From Tetracentron sinense (lineage: Eukaryota; Streptophyta; Magnoliopsida; Trochodendrales; Trochodendraceae), in the NCBI GenBank assembly GCA_015143295.1, contig CM026557.1:41921965-41985964 (forward strand): a DNA stretch of 64,000 nt, given 5' to 3'. A program made the position numbers and the translations under genes. Below are positions 10,460 through 22,813 of the stretch, piece by piece (the stretch's first letter is position 1; each line of letters opens with the position of its first letter). The notes beneath the pieces are model-generated. The model had not been told where the DNA came from. It did no database searches and saw only the letters and a list, made by a program, of their open reading frames with translations.

Positions 10460-11215
10460 AAAAGAATCATGACTAGCAGGAGCTTATTAAGTTATATGGG
10501 GGGAGGGGTGGTGAAATAGTAATAATGAACTAAAGGCCTGCTTGCCTGTAATTGAAACAAAGAACTAGACTTATGTATATTGAGAAGTGCTATCTTCAAA
10601 CTGACACTGCATGGTTCCAGAAACTCATCCCAAGGTACAACTATCGTGCTCAATATGACCCCATGAAATGGATATCTGGAAGTGTACAAAATCAGGGGGA
10701 AAAGTAAATCCAATAAAAGAGGGCAAAAATTATTGTGAACATAGATCACCAGGAAATTCAAGGCATTCCTACCTAATTTTGCTTTATTTTAGTCTATATA
10801 GTATATATCCTGATACTTATATAGTTTAAATGTATTTCTATCATCAATGAATTTTCCATAGGTTACAAAAGGATTTTGGAATTAATGGGAAGAGATTTAA
10901 CACATTGTGTGCCATCACATGAAGGTAATGACCGCAAATGGCCATCACTACCATAATAAATTTCTATTCTAATGAGAAACCCTCAAAAGTTTTAACATCT
11001 CTCTTACAAAATAGTATTCCATTATCCATTTCAAAATCGCATCTTTTCTTCATTTTTTCATCAGTAGCCAGAATATATATAAAAAGAGACAAGGAAATAG
11101 TACAAGCAAGTGAAAAGCAAAAAGGGTCATAGGAATATGAACCCAACGGCTAAAGGAAAGTAAAATCATGATACTAGAACAAGTGGGAAAAGAAGCATAA
11201 ACGATCCTGTCAAAA
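10460..11215. other. Intergenic, no gene recognised
   Basis: AT-rich; small overlapping frames at 10492-11232 have no domain or splice support. Confidence 0.4.
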
Positions 11216-11640
11216 CTCAAAAGAATGTCCACAACCCACTAGAAGGCCCAAGGCCTAAGTAGGTCACAGCCAAGCAAAGACATCCAAATCCTTCAGGTCC
11301 CTCCTCACTGAACACCAGGACAGAATTAGGCAATGGATCCCCACGCAAATCTACTAAGAGGAAGAGACAACATCGTCAAAAACTCTATGGTTCCTCTCCT
11401 TCTAAATCGGCCATGCTAAAGCACCCGATAAATAAGCCCATAGTGTAGAGATGGGGGACTCCAACCTCCCCGAAAGTCAACAAGATATGAAGCTTGAAAA
11501 GAACTCAAGAAGACCCACACCACACTCAATCTCTCAAGGAAATAATTTCATACCTCTATTGCAAAAAGACAATGCAAGAACAAGTGATCCACCGATTCCT
11601 CCGACTCAACACATATAAGCATTGATTAACTAACCTTCAT
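11216..11640 (-). pseudogene. LINE reverse-transcriptase C-terminal remnant
   Basis: On the minus strand around 11625-11555 the peptide reads with the zf-RVT signature of plant L1-type LINEs (C-x-E-S-E-E-S-V-D-H-L-F-L-H-C). Downstream similarity is interrupted by stops. Only the 3' region is present; no reverse-transcriptase catalytic core is seen. Confidence 0.6.
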
Positions 11641-12205
11641 CCTCTATTTTTTAGATGGTCACAACTCACAAATGATTAACGTACCCAGTAATGACAAAAA
11701 AAAAACCACCTTAGATGGAACCCCAAGGTTCCATACAGCCTTAAATAGAAAAGAACACCAAGAATCACCCCATAAAACTATGGTAAAAGATCTCAAAAAG
11801 AGCACACCCTTGCTATCTAAGGCCAAACATGCTTATCGTATCATATAAGAATACACACTCTACTTTGACCATTGAAGTCCTTTCCATTTTATTGTATTAG
11901 AAGAATCTCTCACCTTCATATTTTTCACATAAATTCAAAAAATAACAGCAGTGGCAGCTCAATGGAGGCATCTAATTTCCCATGTCCAAAGGACTTCCAC
12001 TTCTCTCAAATCTTCATGTCATCCTAATAAGTAGATGCTCTTTCCATTGTGGACTTCACATTTCTGCCTCTTACTTTCCACAACAATATTTCAGTGACAG
12101 CTTTGGGCAATCACAGTCAAGTTTAAGCTTCTTAGAATTTATTCTTTCTTTTCCTTTTTCACCTGGGACCTTAACCAACCAAAGAATAGGTAAATTTTTA
12201 GATCC
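11641..12205. other. Intergenic, no feature recognised
   Basis: AT-rich sequence leading to the target site of the solo LTR. Small frames at 11982-12215 have no support. Confidence 0.4.
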
Positions 12206-12210
12206 TTTTA

Positions 12211-15200
12211 TGTGACGCCCCGAACCCGCGCCTAGGAAACAAGTTCCGAGACACGTGCTCATTCGTCATAACCACGCATGCGGAAGACTTTACCCGCGAA
12301 AATGCGGGAATTTTTCAATTTTTCTTATGAGCTTACATAAGCAATAACAACTGGTCATCACAATAACCCATCATAAGCAAATACGTTACCTCACTGGCTA
12401 GAATAGCCTTTACTTTTGGCGCCACAACTGTGCCGGAACACTCTCCAAACTCTATCAAGCTATCCGCTTCAAAATCTGAAAACATCAAATGAGAGGAGTG
12501 AGCCATAAAGCCTAGCAAAATCCACAATCCATCTAGGCTATTTTCCACCTAGTAATACACATCAGAATGATATAATAATATCGCTCAATTTCCATATTAC
12601 AATAGTAAATAATATCATAAATCGTGACACGAGGTCACCCAGAGTTATTTCACTTTAGTCGAGGTTCTCAACCTCCAAATATTTTCCCTTGTCAAATTCA
12701 TCCAATATCAACTATATTCACAACACAAGGTTACCGATTCCAGATAACCGCTCACTCTCTATTCTTGCGTCCACAGATTCGATCGACTAGGCTTTCGTCC
12801 GCATACAACTTCTATCCCTGAGTTCACAGACTCAGCTATCAATCAATCGGGCTCATGCCCATTCAAATCATACCTTAAGTCTTTAGACTCAATACAAGAT
12901 CATACAACTATCTGACTCGGCCACAGTGAGAACCTTGTCCTCACGACATCTCTTTTGAATAGTACACCCATCACTTTCCCTGACCTAGTTAAAGAGGATC
13001 TATGAATATCAAATCCACCCACTTCCAACTATCAGTCACGGAGGACTAACATAACTCACCACTACAGACCCAGCCAAAGAGGATCTATGGATATCAAATC
13101 CACCCACTCCCGACTATCAATCACAGAGGATTACATAACTCACCACTCCAGACCTAGCCAAAGAGGATCTATGGATATCAAATCCACCCACTCCCGACTA
13201 TCAATCACAGAGGATTACATAACTCACCACTCCAGACCTAGCCAAAGAGGATCTATGGATATCAAATCCACCCACTCCTGACTATCAGTCACAGAGGATT
13301 ACATAACTCACCACTCCAGACCTAGCCAAAGAGGATCTATGGATAACACTCCACCCACTCCCGACGATCAGTCACGTACCTCGCCAAAGAGGATCCATGG
13401 ACATTATTCCACCCACTCCCGACGATCAGTCACGCACCTCGCCAAAGAGGATCTATGGATATTATTCCACCCACTCCCGACTATTAGTCACGGAGGACTA
13501 ACATAACTCACCACCCCAGACCTAGCCAAAGAGGATCTATGGATATCAAATCCACCCACTCCCGACTATCAGTCACAGAGGATTACATAACACCACCACT
13601 CCAGACCTAGCCAAAGAGGATCTATGGATAACACTCCACCCACTCCCGACGATCAGTCACGTACCTCGCCAAAGAGGATCCATGGACATTAGTCCACCCA
13701 CTCCCGACGATCAGTCACGCACCTCGCCAAAGAGGATCTATGGATATTATTCCACCCACTCCCGACTATCAGTCATGGAGGACTATACGACATCACCACT
13801 CCTGACGTAGTCAAAGAGGATCTATGGATAATAATCCACCAACTCCCGACTATCAGTCACGGAGGATTACACTTTAACCCTGGTTAGGTTTTCTAACCAC
13901 CGAGTAACCCCAGTTAATCCAAGCTTTGCTTGATTAACTGAAACAGTTGGGTCCCACGCCCGTGAACCAAATCCAGTAACACACCGTCCCGTTAGGGAAC
14001 ATTTTCAGGCTAATGGATGTGTTCATAGCCTTATACGACTTGCAAAATAACTTTTCGACACCCCAGGGTGACGATACAATTTACCCGGGACCTGATCTGG
14101 GCTCCCGAAGGTCCACAGAAAATCAAAACATCACATAGGGGTTTCTGACCCTTTTTCCATCCACGCCTTTTACACAGTGAGTCTAAATCCGGGGTTTTGA
14201 GACCCGAGACCGAGGGCTACACCCCTCTACTCATTTTTCACGCACAACCACCTTCCCATAACACTTCCACGGGGTCTCGTACCGTTTTCCATCAACGTAC
14301 ATACATTCCACATAAATAATATAGCAAATAATAGGAAAAATAGAAGAGATGGAAGAGGTTTTTTTACCTCTTTCACGCACTTCGAGACGTCTATGGCCGA
14401 AACGGACACCGCCAACGCGCTCGGGAGGATGATCAACCCCAAGGTAGAACGCATGCAACTCTCTCTCCACTTTCTCTCTCTACCTTTTTCTCTCTCTCTC
14501 TACACGCCAAACGAGACGCCAGGAAAAGAAACGGGCGTCACCAGCGCGTCGGGAACGTCGAAAAACCCCAAGGTGATCTCCCTTTTCCTTTCTCTCTCTT
14601 CCTTTCTCTCTCCTCTTTCTCTCTCTTCCTTTCTCTCTCCTCACTTTCTCTCTCTAAACATGTATGTGGCTCTGTCTGCACAACCGTGAGAATGAAGGGG
14701 CTGGTCCTCTTTTTATAAGCCTTATAAGGGTTTAGATCATGTGCAAAAGCACATGACCATTTGGTGTGGCAAAAAGTGAGGTTGACCAAGTCAACCGGTT
14801 TGACTGGATTTTCACACTTTTCACGTATATATCATTTGAAATCCTACGATATAATACCCGATAATGACGAAACTTTAGGTGACCGAACTTGGGACAGTCC
14901 GACACCCGCTGTAAAATTTTGGGGAAGAAATACTGAGTTTTGATAGCTGCACTTTAGTCTGGAAGAAAACTGTAAAACCCACTAACTTCCTGATTTTGGA
15001 CACAAAATACGCTGTCGCTTCTTCGTTTGAGATAACTAACTGCCGAGACGACAAACATTAGTCCCCACGGCCGACTGACACGCATTAGTGCCGACCGCAC
15101 GGATTTCTATTAGGATCTCCAACAGATATTGGGTCCCACTTAATTTCTGGAAATATGGAAATTTCCCGTTTTTCTCAATTTTATCACACATAATGGCCCC

Positions 15201-15429
15201 GCGGTCCCGCGAAATGATACCTGACGGAACCGATACGGTAGGGGTGTGTCCCGGCGGTCGACCGGCACACTGTGTGCGATTTTTGCCAAAAGATACTGAG
15301 ATTTCCTCGATGCACTTCAATCCCGAGCAAAATTCATTTTTTATTACTTTAGCAAATAATTAACTAATTACCTTCATTAAGGACCCATAAACACATAATT
15401 TTATTATATTAAAATTCCGGGTCATTACA
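12211..15429 (+). mobile_element. Solo LTR, 3.2 kb
   Basis: It begins TGTGACGCCCCGAACCC and ends GGGTCATTACA, the TG...CA borders of a plant LTR. The 5-bp duplication TTTTA flanks it exactly at 12206-12210 and 15430-15434. There is no gag-pol frame and no second LTR, so it is a solo LTR left by recombination between the two LTRs. The very long LTR and the TGTRACRCCCC start suggest Gypsy, but this is inference. It contains a minisatellite (12975-13875). A TATA-like TTTTTATAAG at 14708-14717 may mark its promoter. Confidence 0.85.
12975..13875 (+). repeat. Minisatellite with higher-order structure inside the solo LTR
   Basis: About 12 tandem modules each begin near CCAAAGAGGATCTATGG and include CCACCCACTCCCGAC and ATCAGTCAC. 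Spacing alternates between about 84 bp and 58-60 bp. A block of four modules (84, 60, 58, 84) repeats with a period of about 287 bp, so the array is ordered on two levels. The array stops abruptly at CCTGGTTAGG near 13880. Confidence 0.85.
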
Positions 15430-15461
15430 TTTTATCTGTCAACCAAAAACTTAATTACTAA

Positions 15462-16082
15462 GTGCAACTCCAAAGCAATACTCTAAAAACTCTCCTCTAT
15501 TTCGGCATCTCCTCTATATTTAGAGGAGATGGGGCCCACTTTAAAGTTATTTGCTCCATTGGAGGAAACTCTAAATCACTATTCCTACTCTAAAACTCAA
15601 AGGGTGGATACCTTTGAGGCTGCCACATGTCCCTTTTGACACCCTTAACCGTGGTTAAGTTTCACCCACCCGTCCTTGGTTTTTTTAAATATTAATTCTT
15701 TTTTTAAAATTAAAAAACTGTTTTTAGAGTTTTTTAATATTAAAAACAATTTTTTTAATTTTAAAAAATAATTAATATTTAAAAAAAAAAAAAGGATGGG
15801 TGGGTGGGTGAATCTTAACCACGGTTAAGGGGTGTCAAAAGGTAAAAGGACACAATCAGCATTTTAAAAAAGATTGAAAGACAAAAAGAGGACACAAATG
15901 GTATTGTAAGAGCATGAATAGTGTTATAGAGGCCATCTCTATTTTCTCTCCCATCCTCTAAATATAGAGGTTCACTGTAGCAATATAGAGGACCTCCTCT
16001 AAATATAGAGCACGGTTGGAGTTGGATTTTCCAACCAAAACTCTATATTTAGAGTTATAGAGCAGGGTTGGAGATGCTCTAA
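15462..16082. mobile_element. TIR element ending GAGCATCTCCAAC, with a nested MITE
   Basis: The left end (GTGCAACTCCAAAGCAATAC) and the right end (GGTTGGAGATGCTC) are degenerate inverted repeats. Blocks of TATATTTAGAG near both ends pair with each other. The family is common in plant promoters. A palindromic element of the second family is inserted at about 15610-15860. Confidence 0.55.
15610..15860. mobile_element. Palindromic MITE, GGTTAAG family (family M1)
   Basis: The left arm (TTTTGACACCCTTAACCG, GTGGTTAAG, TTCACCCACCC) and the right arm (GGTGGGTGAATCTTAACCAC, GGTTAAGGGGTGTCAAAA) are inverted copies around an A/T-rich centre, so the whole element can fold into one hairpin. It is one of about ten members in the window. 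Confidence 0.75.
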
Positions 16083-16253
16083 GGGCTTTCATTTTCTATC
16101 ATGGGGTTCCCACCTTCATTTTTTTCAACTATTTTTCTTTTCAATTGTTTTTATTCACATTCTTACATATTGACATCTTAAAGGGAAGCAAACCTGTTCC
16201 AATTCATAGAGGTAAAATCACGCTAATTCAGGATTCTAGTTCTTTATAATATA

Positions 16254-16392
16254 AACTCTCTTTCACCAATATGAGGAACAGGAAGCCGGACTTTCCATTG
16301 AATCCCTAAATCTAACTATCAATAAATCTCTTTCACCAAGATGAAAAATAGGAAACAGGATTTTGCGTTAAATCCCTAAATCCCACAATCGA
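16254..16392. repeat. Tandem duplication, 2 x about 68 bp
   Basis: TCTCTTTCACCAATATGA and TCTCTTTCACCAAGATGA start two adjacent units that share ACAGGA and AATCCCTAAATC at corresponding places. Confidence 0.6.
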
Positions 16393-16609
16393 TTACTGGA
16401 AGATTATTAATGAAAAAATAGATCAATTGACAATAATATATCAATGAAAAATCATGAGAAAGAGGAAACACAAGAACTTGATGAATAAGAACATGATTAA
16501 TTGGAGAGATGGCCACATACAAATGAAACTACTTAGATCTCTTCGCTCATCTTCGTTAGCAGAGATTTTGAAAAACAAAACAGAAATTAGAGTAAATCGA
16601 AACCCTAGG

Positions 16610-16725
16610 AGAGAGAAATCAAACTCACCACGATCGATTTGTAAAGCTTGATTGGATCTGCAGTGTTGGTCGTCGAAAATAGGTTTGTATTTTCTGAAAC
16701 CTGGGCTTTTTTAGCTCTCCACGAA
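16610..16725 (-). other. Possible 5'UTR exon of an unidentified minus-strand gene
   Basis: On the minus strand the stretch reads like a plant leader: a GATCCAATCAAGCTTTAC segment, then ATCGTGGTGAGTTTG with a good donor GTGAGT near 16630, then a CTCTCTCCTAGGGTTTCG segment. No coding exon was found downstream before the MITEs at 16082, so this may be a transcript cut by transposons or chance. Confidence 0.2.
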
Positions 16726-16769
16726 TTAAATAGGAAAATGGTTAACGGACCGCGCATTCCACTATCCGG

Positions 16770-17500
16770 TCCTTTGTGGTTCACGCTACCCTTTTACTAG
16801 TCACTAATTGTGGTTAGATTCACTCAGCCCTAAGGTTCATTCGTCCAACCTTAGATTTTAGAAAATTTAAAAAAAATATATATATATATATATATTAATC
16901 ATAATTTAATTAAGTTTAATCACATTTAAAAGGAACAATAGCAGATGGCATGGTCTCAGTTAATATACTCATTTAAAAATCTTCACTATTATAATGGGAG
17001 AGCCGGACACAGCCTGATTTTTCCGAAATTCCCAATCTACTCTCATATAAAATAAAACTTTGATTTAATATTTTACTTTAATTCCCAAATTACCCCTTGC
17101 TCATCTTAAAGAATAGAATCATAGCCAATCGCGATTGAACTCGGGGAGAGTTCAATCACACCTACGGGTTAACACGTGTCCCTTTTATCTCCTATTAACT
17201 GTGGTTAACTCCTTCCCCTCGCTCTCACATGCATTGCACATGCCACCCGCTAGTAATAATAATAAGAGAAGAAAAATAATCACATCTTAAGGAGGCTGTC
17301 TCAGTTCCCTTTTTTCACCACGTGTCCTTTTTTAACTTCTTTTTAACTGTGATTAACATTCACTAACCTTTAGTATTCAAGCATCTATCCTTGATTTTTA
17401 GAAAAATAATAACTAAAAAAAATTAACCACAAGGTTTAAAACTTTTTAACCAGAATTCAAGGGCAATTAAGGAGGTTTAAGAGACCGAGGATCACCCATG
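16770..17500. mobile_element. Cluster of M1-family palindromic MITE fragments
   Basis: Three degenerate members lie at about 16770-16960, 17108-17260 and 17305-17500. Each shows CACGTGTCC or CCTTTTA, then AACTGTGATTAAC or TTGTGGTTAGATTCACT, and where preserved the inverted partner on the far side. A module with self-inverted GATTGAACTC...GAGTTCAATC occurs at 17126-17155. Non-coding. Confidence 0.55.
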
Positions 17501-17893
17501 AAGCGAAGCTCATAAGAGAAATGCTAAGAATAAAAATAATAATTAAATGATATTGCTAATGTTCACTCAATTTGTAAACTTGTTAAATTTCACCTAAAAT
17601 TTTTTATTCATGTATTAATTATCAAACTCACTAAAATTAAAAGATGGTTTAGTCTTCTTACACTGGACCAATCATTACATGCACGTGGAGATAAATATGG
17701 TTATCTCTCTTGTTTAAAGAAGTGTCCCCTATAAAAATATCAAAATACATCTGTATTTAATAAAATGTTATTTAATACATAGAAGGTTAACAAATTCATT
17801 AGTATGAGTGAAGGATAGCATTCCCCATAATTAAATAAGTTTTTAAAAAACAACTGAGGTTGAACGGATGAGATGGCTGAGTTGTTGGTGTTT

Positions 17894-18054
17894 TTTTTGG
17901 TAGTCGATATCATTTACCTACGTCAATAGAGTCAACCGGTCAGAAGTTAGCTTGGGCAGTGGAGCTCTTGCTGCTCGTACCAGGGGGGATTAGATCCCCA
18001 GAAGCCCTTGGAAGGCCACACCCCTACCACTCATGCAAGAGGTGGGGTATCTAA
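17894..18054 (-). mobile_element. SINE with perfect 13-bp target duplication
   Basis: It is flanked by GTTGTTGGTGTTT at 17881-17893 and 18055-18067. The minus strand carries an A-box-like GCATGAGTGGTAGGGG, a B-box-like GGGGATCTAATCCC and a terminal A run. It is a different SINE family from 2354-2529. Confidence 0.8.
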
Positions 18055-18067
18055 GTTGTTGGTGTTT

Positions 18068-19059
18068 GGCATCATTCTAAATAAGAAACTGATTCTAAAA
18101 ATGGATAACTCAGGAATAGGATTCTTCATTTAACACTCACTTTAAAAAAAAATAAAAAATTAACATGTCTGAGAAAAATCATTCCGTTCCATAAGAAAGA
18201 TCAACTTTTTTTGTTCTTTAAAAATTGTTCCGATCGTGAAAAAAATGTGCCATAACAAATACGTTCCTAGAAACGGAACAAGAAATCATTATGTGGGAAC
18301 GATACCACACTAACGGGTGGACAAAACTGAAGTTAGCCCCGAACGGAAATGAGATTAGATCACTGTCAATTGTGATTGAACTCTCCCCAAATTCAATCGC
18401 ATCCATAGGTCAACACTACCCCTTTTAACCCTTATTAACCTTGGTTAAGATTCACTAACTGTTGGGGTTCAACAATATAACATTGGTTCTTAAAAAATAT
18501 ATTTAACTCTGATTCAGAATTGTCCTTGATTTATCACAAACTGCATTGAACAATTTCAAATCTAGGAGTCAGAAACAGCAGCTCACCTAAAAATGTGGAG
18601 GGAAAGAACGCATTAGTTTAACTCTCAGACATAAACTGATTACTAGTACCAGTATTAGTATTGAAATTATTAAATAAAAAGTAGCCCAAATCAAAGGTAG
18701 AATGATCCTAAGCATCTGAAAACGCATTCCATAGAGTTCACAATAACGCAATTGATCAAATAGTTAGTTAGAGCAAAGGGAGACTTTTGGGAAATTGAAA
18801 TCCCACATATTTCATTTTGATAGATTTCGTCCGAAATTTCAAAAATTTGTTTTGAAATACTTTTAAAATTATTTTTAATAAATTTATGAAATATCACAAA
18901 ATATTTTTGAAAATGTTTATTGAAATTTCAAAAAAGATATATTTATATAAATATATTAAATTTTAATAAATTGTTATTTCAACCTAAAAATGTGATGCCT
19001 TATTTGACTTTTACAGACAAAACGAGCAAGATATAGCAATGAATAAGAATTTCCATCGC
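18068..19059. other. Intergenic; one M1 fragment, otherwise AT-rich
   Basis: An M1-type fragment (GATTGAACTCTCC, then AACCTTGGTTAAGATTCACT) lies at about 18360-18480. Around 18840-18975 is very AT-rich sequence with short inverted repeats. No gene seen. Confidence 0.45.
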
Positions 19060-19195
19060 TATGTCTTTCACCAATGCTAATACTACCATGGAATGGCGAC
19101 GGTAAATGTTATTGTCGGAAATAGTAGTAGCGACGTTAATTTGAGTTTTAGCGACAGTTTTTAAGAGTCGCTAAAAATTGTTTTTTCTTGTAGTG
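19060..19195. mobile_element. Terminus of a CACTA-type DNA transposon
   Basis: The stretch ends TTTTTTCTTGTAGTG; its reverse complement CACTACAAGAAAAAA is the canonical CACTA end. The adjacent sub-terminal repeats GTCGCTAAAA, GCGACAGTTT and TAGCGACG are typical sub-terminal sites. The opposite terminus was not found, so the element is truncated or very divergent. Confidence 0.65.
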
Positions 19196-19700
19196 AAGAC
19201 GTGTTATTGTTTAAGAAAAAGTATGTTTGAACCAACACTGTCCAATAAAAAAGAGAGCCAGTCTTAAAAGAAAGTAGAGCGAGTATTACCCACTTAAGGT
19301 ACGTATAGAGGATTTGCCCTCAATTGAGGTTACAACAAATCTAATAAAAGCAACAGTTTCATAGACCTCACCAGTTACAACCATCACTCCATAGTCCATA
19401 CCCAAAATGCTCTATAACTAACCCAACTCTTCATCTGGCAAACTCATGCATTGCAAAGATCACCAGCCTCTAAAATTAGACTGGAAGTAGAGGTAGAATA
19501 AATTTTCTACCATAGGGACGACGGACAGATCTTGATGCTCCTGATCTTGGCATTGCAGCTACATCGATCATTTTTCAGCAAAAACAAGAGAAAATGAGTA
19601 AGAGAGATGCTTACTTAACATGCCTGAATAAAGTAATCACAGGTTTTGTTTTCTTATTTTTTCTTCTCTGACCATATTAAATGAAATGCCTCTTAAGAGG
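19196..19700. other. Intergenic, no feature recognised
   Basis: No coding exon or repeat border seen up to the target site of the second solo LTR. Confidence 0.4.
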
Positions 19701-19705
19701 AAGAA

Positions 19706-22171
19706 TGTAACAACCCCAAAATTCTACAAGGCTAAAATAGTACTTTGGAATCATCGTATTTTCTTAACCTACTTAAATCCATGACATACAAGGCATACTA
19801 ACACGAGTCTCCAAAAATGAGGATAGTAAAATTCTGATATATATAAAACCAAGTCATGATGCTCAGGTCTATACTCAACATAACCATCCACAATAAACAA
19901 ATAGTCTAATACTCAACTGTAAGGTAATCTAATGAGCAACATCATCTAAAAGTCTATTACAATTCTCTTAACCAAAGCAAAACATAAACTAATAAGGGTA
20001 ACCATCAAAACCCCTGGCTCTCTCCTCTGAAGGTTCACCTTCTCCTCCTTCCTCGACATAAGCATCCTCAATCCACGGCTCCGCCGTATGCTCCTACTCT
20101 AAACCTACCAAGACAAAAGTCTGGCTGAGTAAAAAAGTACTCGGTGTATATAAAATTCAATCAACAATAATAATATACTTGCACTTAGTTAGAACCATAT
20201 CTAATATCATAATAACATAATCAGAGTGTGGAAGAACTTGTGCTCATATACATCATATCATCACCTTGACTCATGTACTTATGAGAACCTTAGACTTAGA
20301 AGATAACATACTTATGAGATGCTTATGCTTGTGAGACCACGTGCTTGTGAGATGCTTATGTTTATGCACTTATTCAGATCATACACTTAACTGACATGCC
20401 ACTCTTGGAGGTTACAGACCATGCATATGCAATTTCTTAATTGACATGCCGCTCTTGGTAGGATACGGACCATGCCGGGCTTATTCAGAATGACAGGCAT
20501 ATGCAATACTTATGCTTATGAGTCTCGAGCAGCTTATTCAAAACATGCACTTATTCAGATCCCTCATTGGGCTTATTCAGAATATCAGGCGTATGCAATG
20601 CTTATGCTTATGAGTCATAAGCAGCTTATTCAAGACATGCACTTATTTAGATCTCTCATTGAGATTATTCAGAATATCAGGCGTATACAATGTTTATGCT
20701 TGTGGTCCACATATGAGACTTGTGAGACTCTTATCTTAACATACACGTGCGTTGTGCATAAGTGTTGTAATTAACATTTGAGTAGGTAATTGCTTAGATT
20801 CCGATCTCCCACCATAGAAACTCTACTATGTTGTCTCATACCATATAGTTAGAGAATTCCCGGTTTGAGGGATTTTCCTCCAAGTTCTTACATTCCCGAA
20901 TATCAATTATCATGCAAACAATTAAGCATAACTTGACAAGCAATCACGTACATATATATCCTATCATGATTCTTAGCATAATTCATAGTCAATTCCTAAC
21001 AATTTCATAGTGATATATTAGTATTTATCCTCTCAAGCATTTTCACAAACACCTTGAGTATATAGATTATGAATCCATTACCCTTTCACATTTCCAATAT
21101 TTCATCAAACCATAATCCATCCATACAATCCACATCCACACATTCATCCCATCCTTCATAGTATTTCCCATCTTCCATACATTTCATCCACATTATTAAA
21201 CCATATTTCCATCCATAATAGCTTACTTTATACAAAAATGGGGAAAAACACATCTAATCTCTATTTCTATCATTTCTATCATATTAACATTCATAAAACA
21301 TTATAATAGGGTTGATTTGGATAGTATATCGACTTTAGGGATCCTTCCCTTGGATCCAACTCGCTCCAAAGAAGCTTTGGTGAAGATCTCCAAGCTTTTC
21401 TTGCAATATCCAAGCTAATCTCCTTCTTTTCCAAGAAATTTCTCCTTCAAAACCCTAGGTTTTCTCTCCCTTTTTGCCAAATTAGGTTAGAATACTCTAA
21501 AACCTCGAAATAGGATCCTTATTTATAGTCCCAATGGTTAAAAACCTCAAAATCTGTGTCTTTTAATAAACAGGGTCATATCCTGACGATCGATCGTCCA
21601 AATTCCTGAGGCTAAATCAATTTTCTGGGCTCCGGATGATCGATCGTCGGCTTGTGACGATCGATTGTCAAAAACCTGATGAGTAGTCCGAAAATCGCAT
21701 TTTGGTATTTTAACTATAACTTTTGATTCGCTCATCGGATTTTGACAATTCAACTTATGTTGGACTCGTCTTTGAAATGGGAACAACTATGGTGTTTTAC
21801 AAAAATCCTAATTTTGAAGTTTTAAAGGTCTAAATTGACTCCAAAGCTGACTAGTCTGCAAAAATATCTCAAAACCTACTTTTGACTTAGCTTAGACTAA
21901 AAATATGGAAAAACATTAAACATCAACCTCGAAGAGGGTTCCAATACCTTTCTAATGGTTCAAGAATCACTCAATTACGATAAATGGTGACAAAACTAGA
22001 GCTACCTAAAGTTCAAGCTGTGTTAAGACTTCTCTCTCTTTACAACTTTGATTAAGCATAGATCACACCACACTAATTAGATATAAATATACACACATTA
22101 AAACATGATAAAAGACTAAAATATCCTTAATACTTACATAAAAAGCATAAAAAAGGATTCGGGTCTCTACA
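19706..22171 (+). mobile_element. Solo LTR, 2.5 kb
   Basis: It starts TGTAACAACCCCAAAATTC and ends GGGTCTCTACA, with a 5-bp duplication AAGAA at 19701-19705 and 22172-22176. No internal gag-pol and no partner LTR. The long LTR and its TGTAACAACCCC start resemble the element at 12211-15429, but the body differs. It contains the 105-bp repeat at 20388-20740 and, near 21574-21670, three GACGATCGAT-type palindromic motifs. Confidence 0.85.
20388..20740 (+). repeat. Tandem repeats of about 105 bp inside the second solo LTR
   Basis: GCTTATTCAGAATxxCAGGC, ATGCTTATGAGTC and AGCAGCTTATTCAA recur about 2.5 times. A shorter module, TGACATGCCxCTCTTGG, occurs twice at 20392-20462. The 100-residue open frame here is a product of the repeat. 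Confidence 0.7.
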
Positions 22172-22259
22172 AAGAATCTGCTTAGTCTTCATACTATTTA
22201 TACAAACAAGACACTGTATACAACTACTAGCATCATTTAACTGCTGCACAACCTACAGT

Positions 22260-22556
22260 CAGGGTAGAGCCACATAAGGCCTGGGGGGCTGTAACCCCTG
22301 AACTTTTGAAGAAAAAAAAATCTGTTAATACTTCAGAGGTTTAAAAATATATATTCTTTACAAGATGAGATGACCCACGAACTTGATTCTATAAAAAAAC
22401 CTACGCATCCGAACCCCCCACACCCCCTAGACCAAGAATATTTCATACCCACCTAATCATTCTTTACAAATCCATCAATAATAATTAATTACTAACATTA
22501 TCAATCAACCTTTGTTAGCCCCCCTCCTCTACAAGAAAATCCTGGCTCCGTCCCTG
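22260..22556. mobile_element. hAT-like MITE, CAGGG(C/T)GGAGCC family
   Basis: The ends CAGGGTAGAGCCA and TGGCTCCGTCCCTG are inverted. The flanks CCTACAGT (22252-22259) and CCTACACT (22557-22564) are an 8-bp duplication with one mismatch. Same family as 9150-10451 and 30645-31249. Confidence 0.75.
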
Positions 22557-22813
22557 CCTACACTACCTATCTGGGAAGGAAGTCCAATTGTGATAATGCC
22601 TCTTGATGAAAAGCCGAACCATCTCATTACTTGACTCTTTCATGGTACTTTCTTGATTGTCTAAAGCAAAGAATTGATGGGTATCAGTTTGTTGAGATCA
22701 TATTAGACCTACTACCTTGGGCTATGGCCATACCAGAGACCAGCTCCATTAGAGTCTTTTAGTTCTAGATCAATGGGTGTCCACCAGAACTGATCGGTGA
22801 GGAGGATATGCAG

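Noticed and set aside
12975..13875. Regularly spaced repeats that look superficially like a CRISPR array
   Set aside because: The repeats are 58-84 bp tandem modules with no unique spacers, inside a plant LTR. It is a minisatellite.
14393..14789. Overlapping Ser/Leu-rich and Arg/Glu-rich frames on opposite strands
   Set aside because: They come from CTCTCT-rich sequence inside the solo LTR and have no domain.
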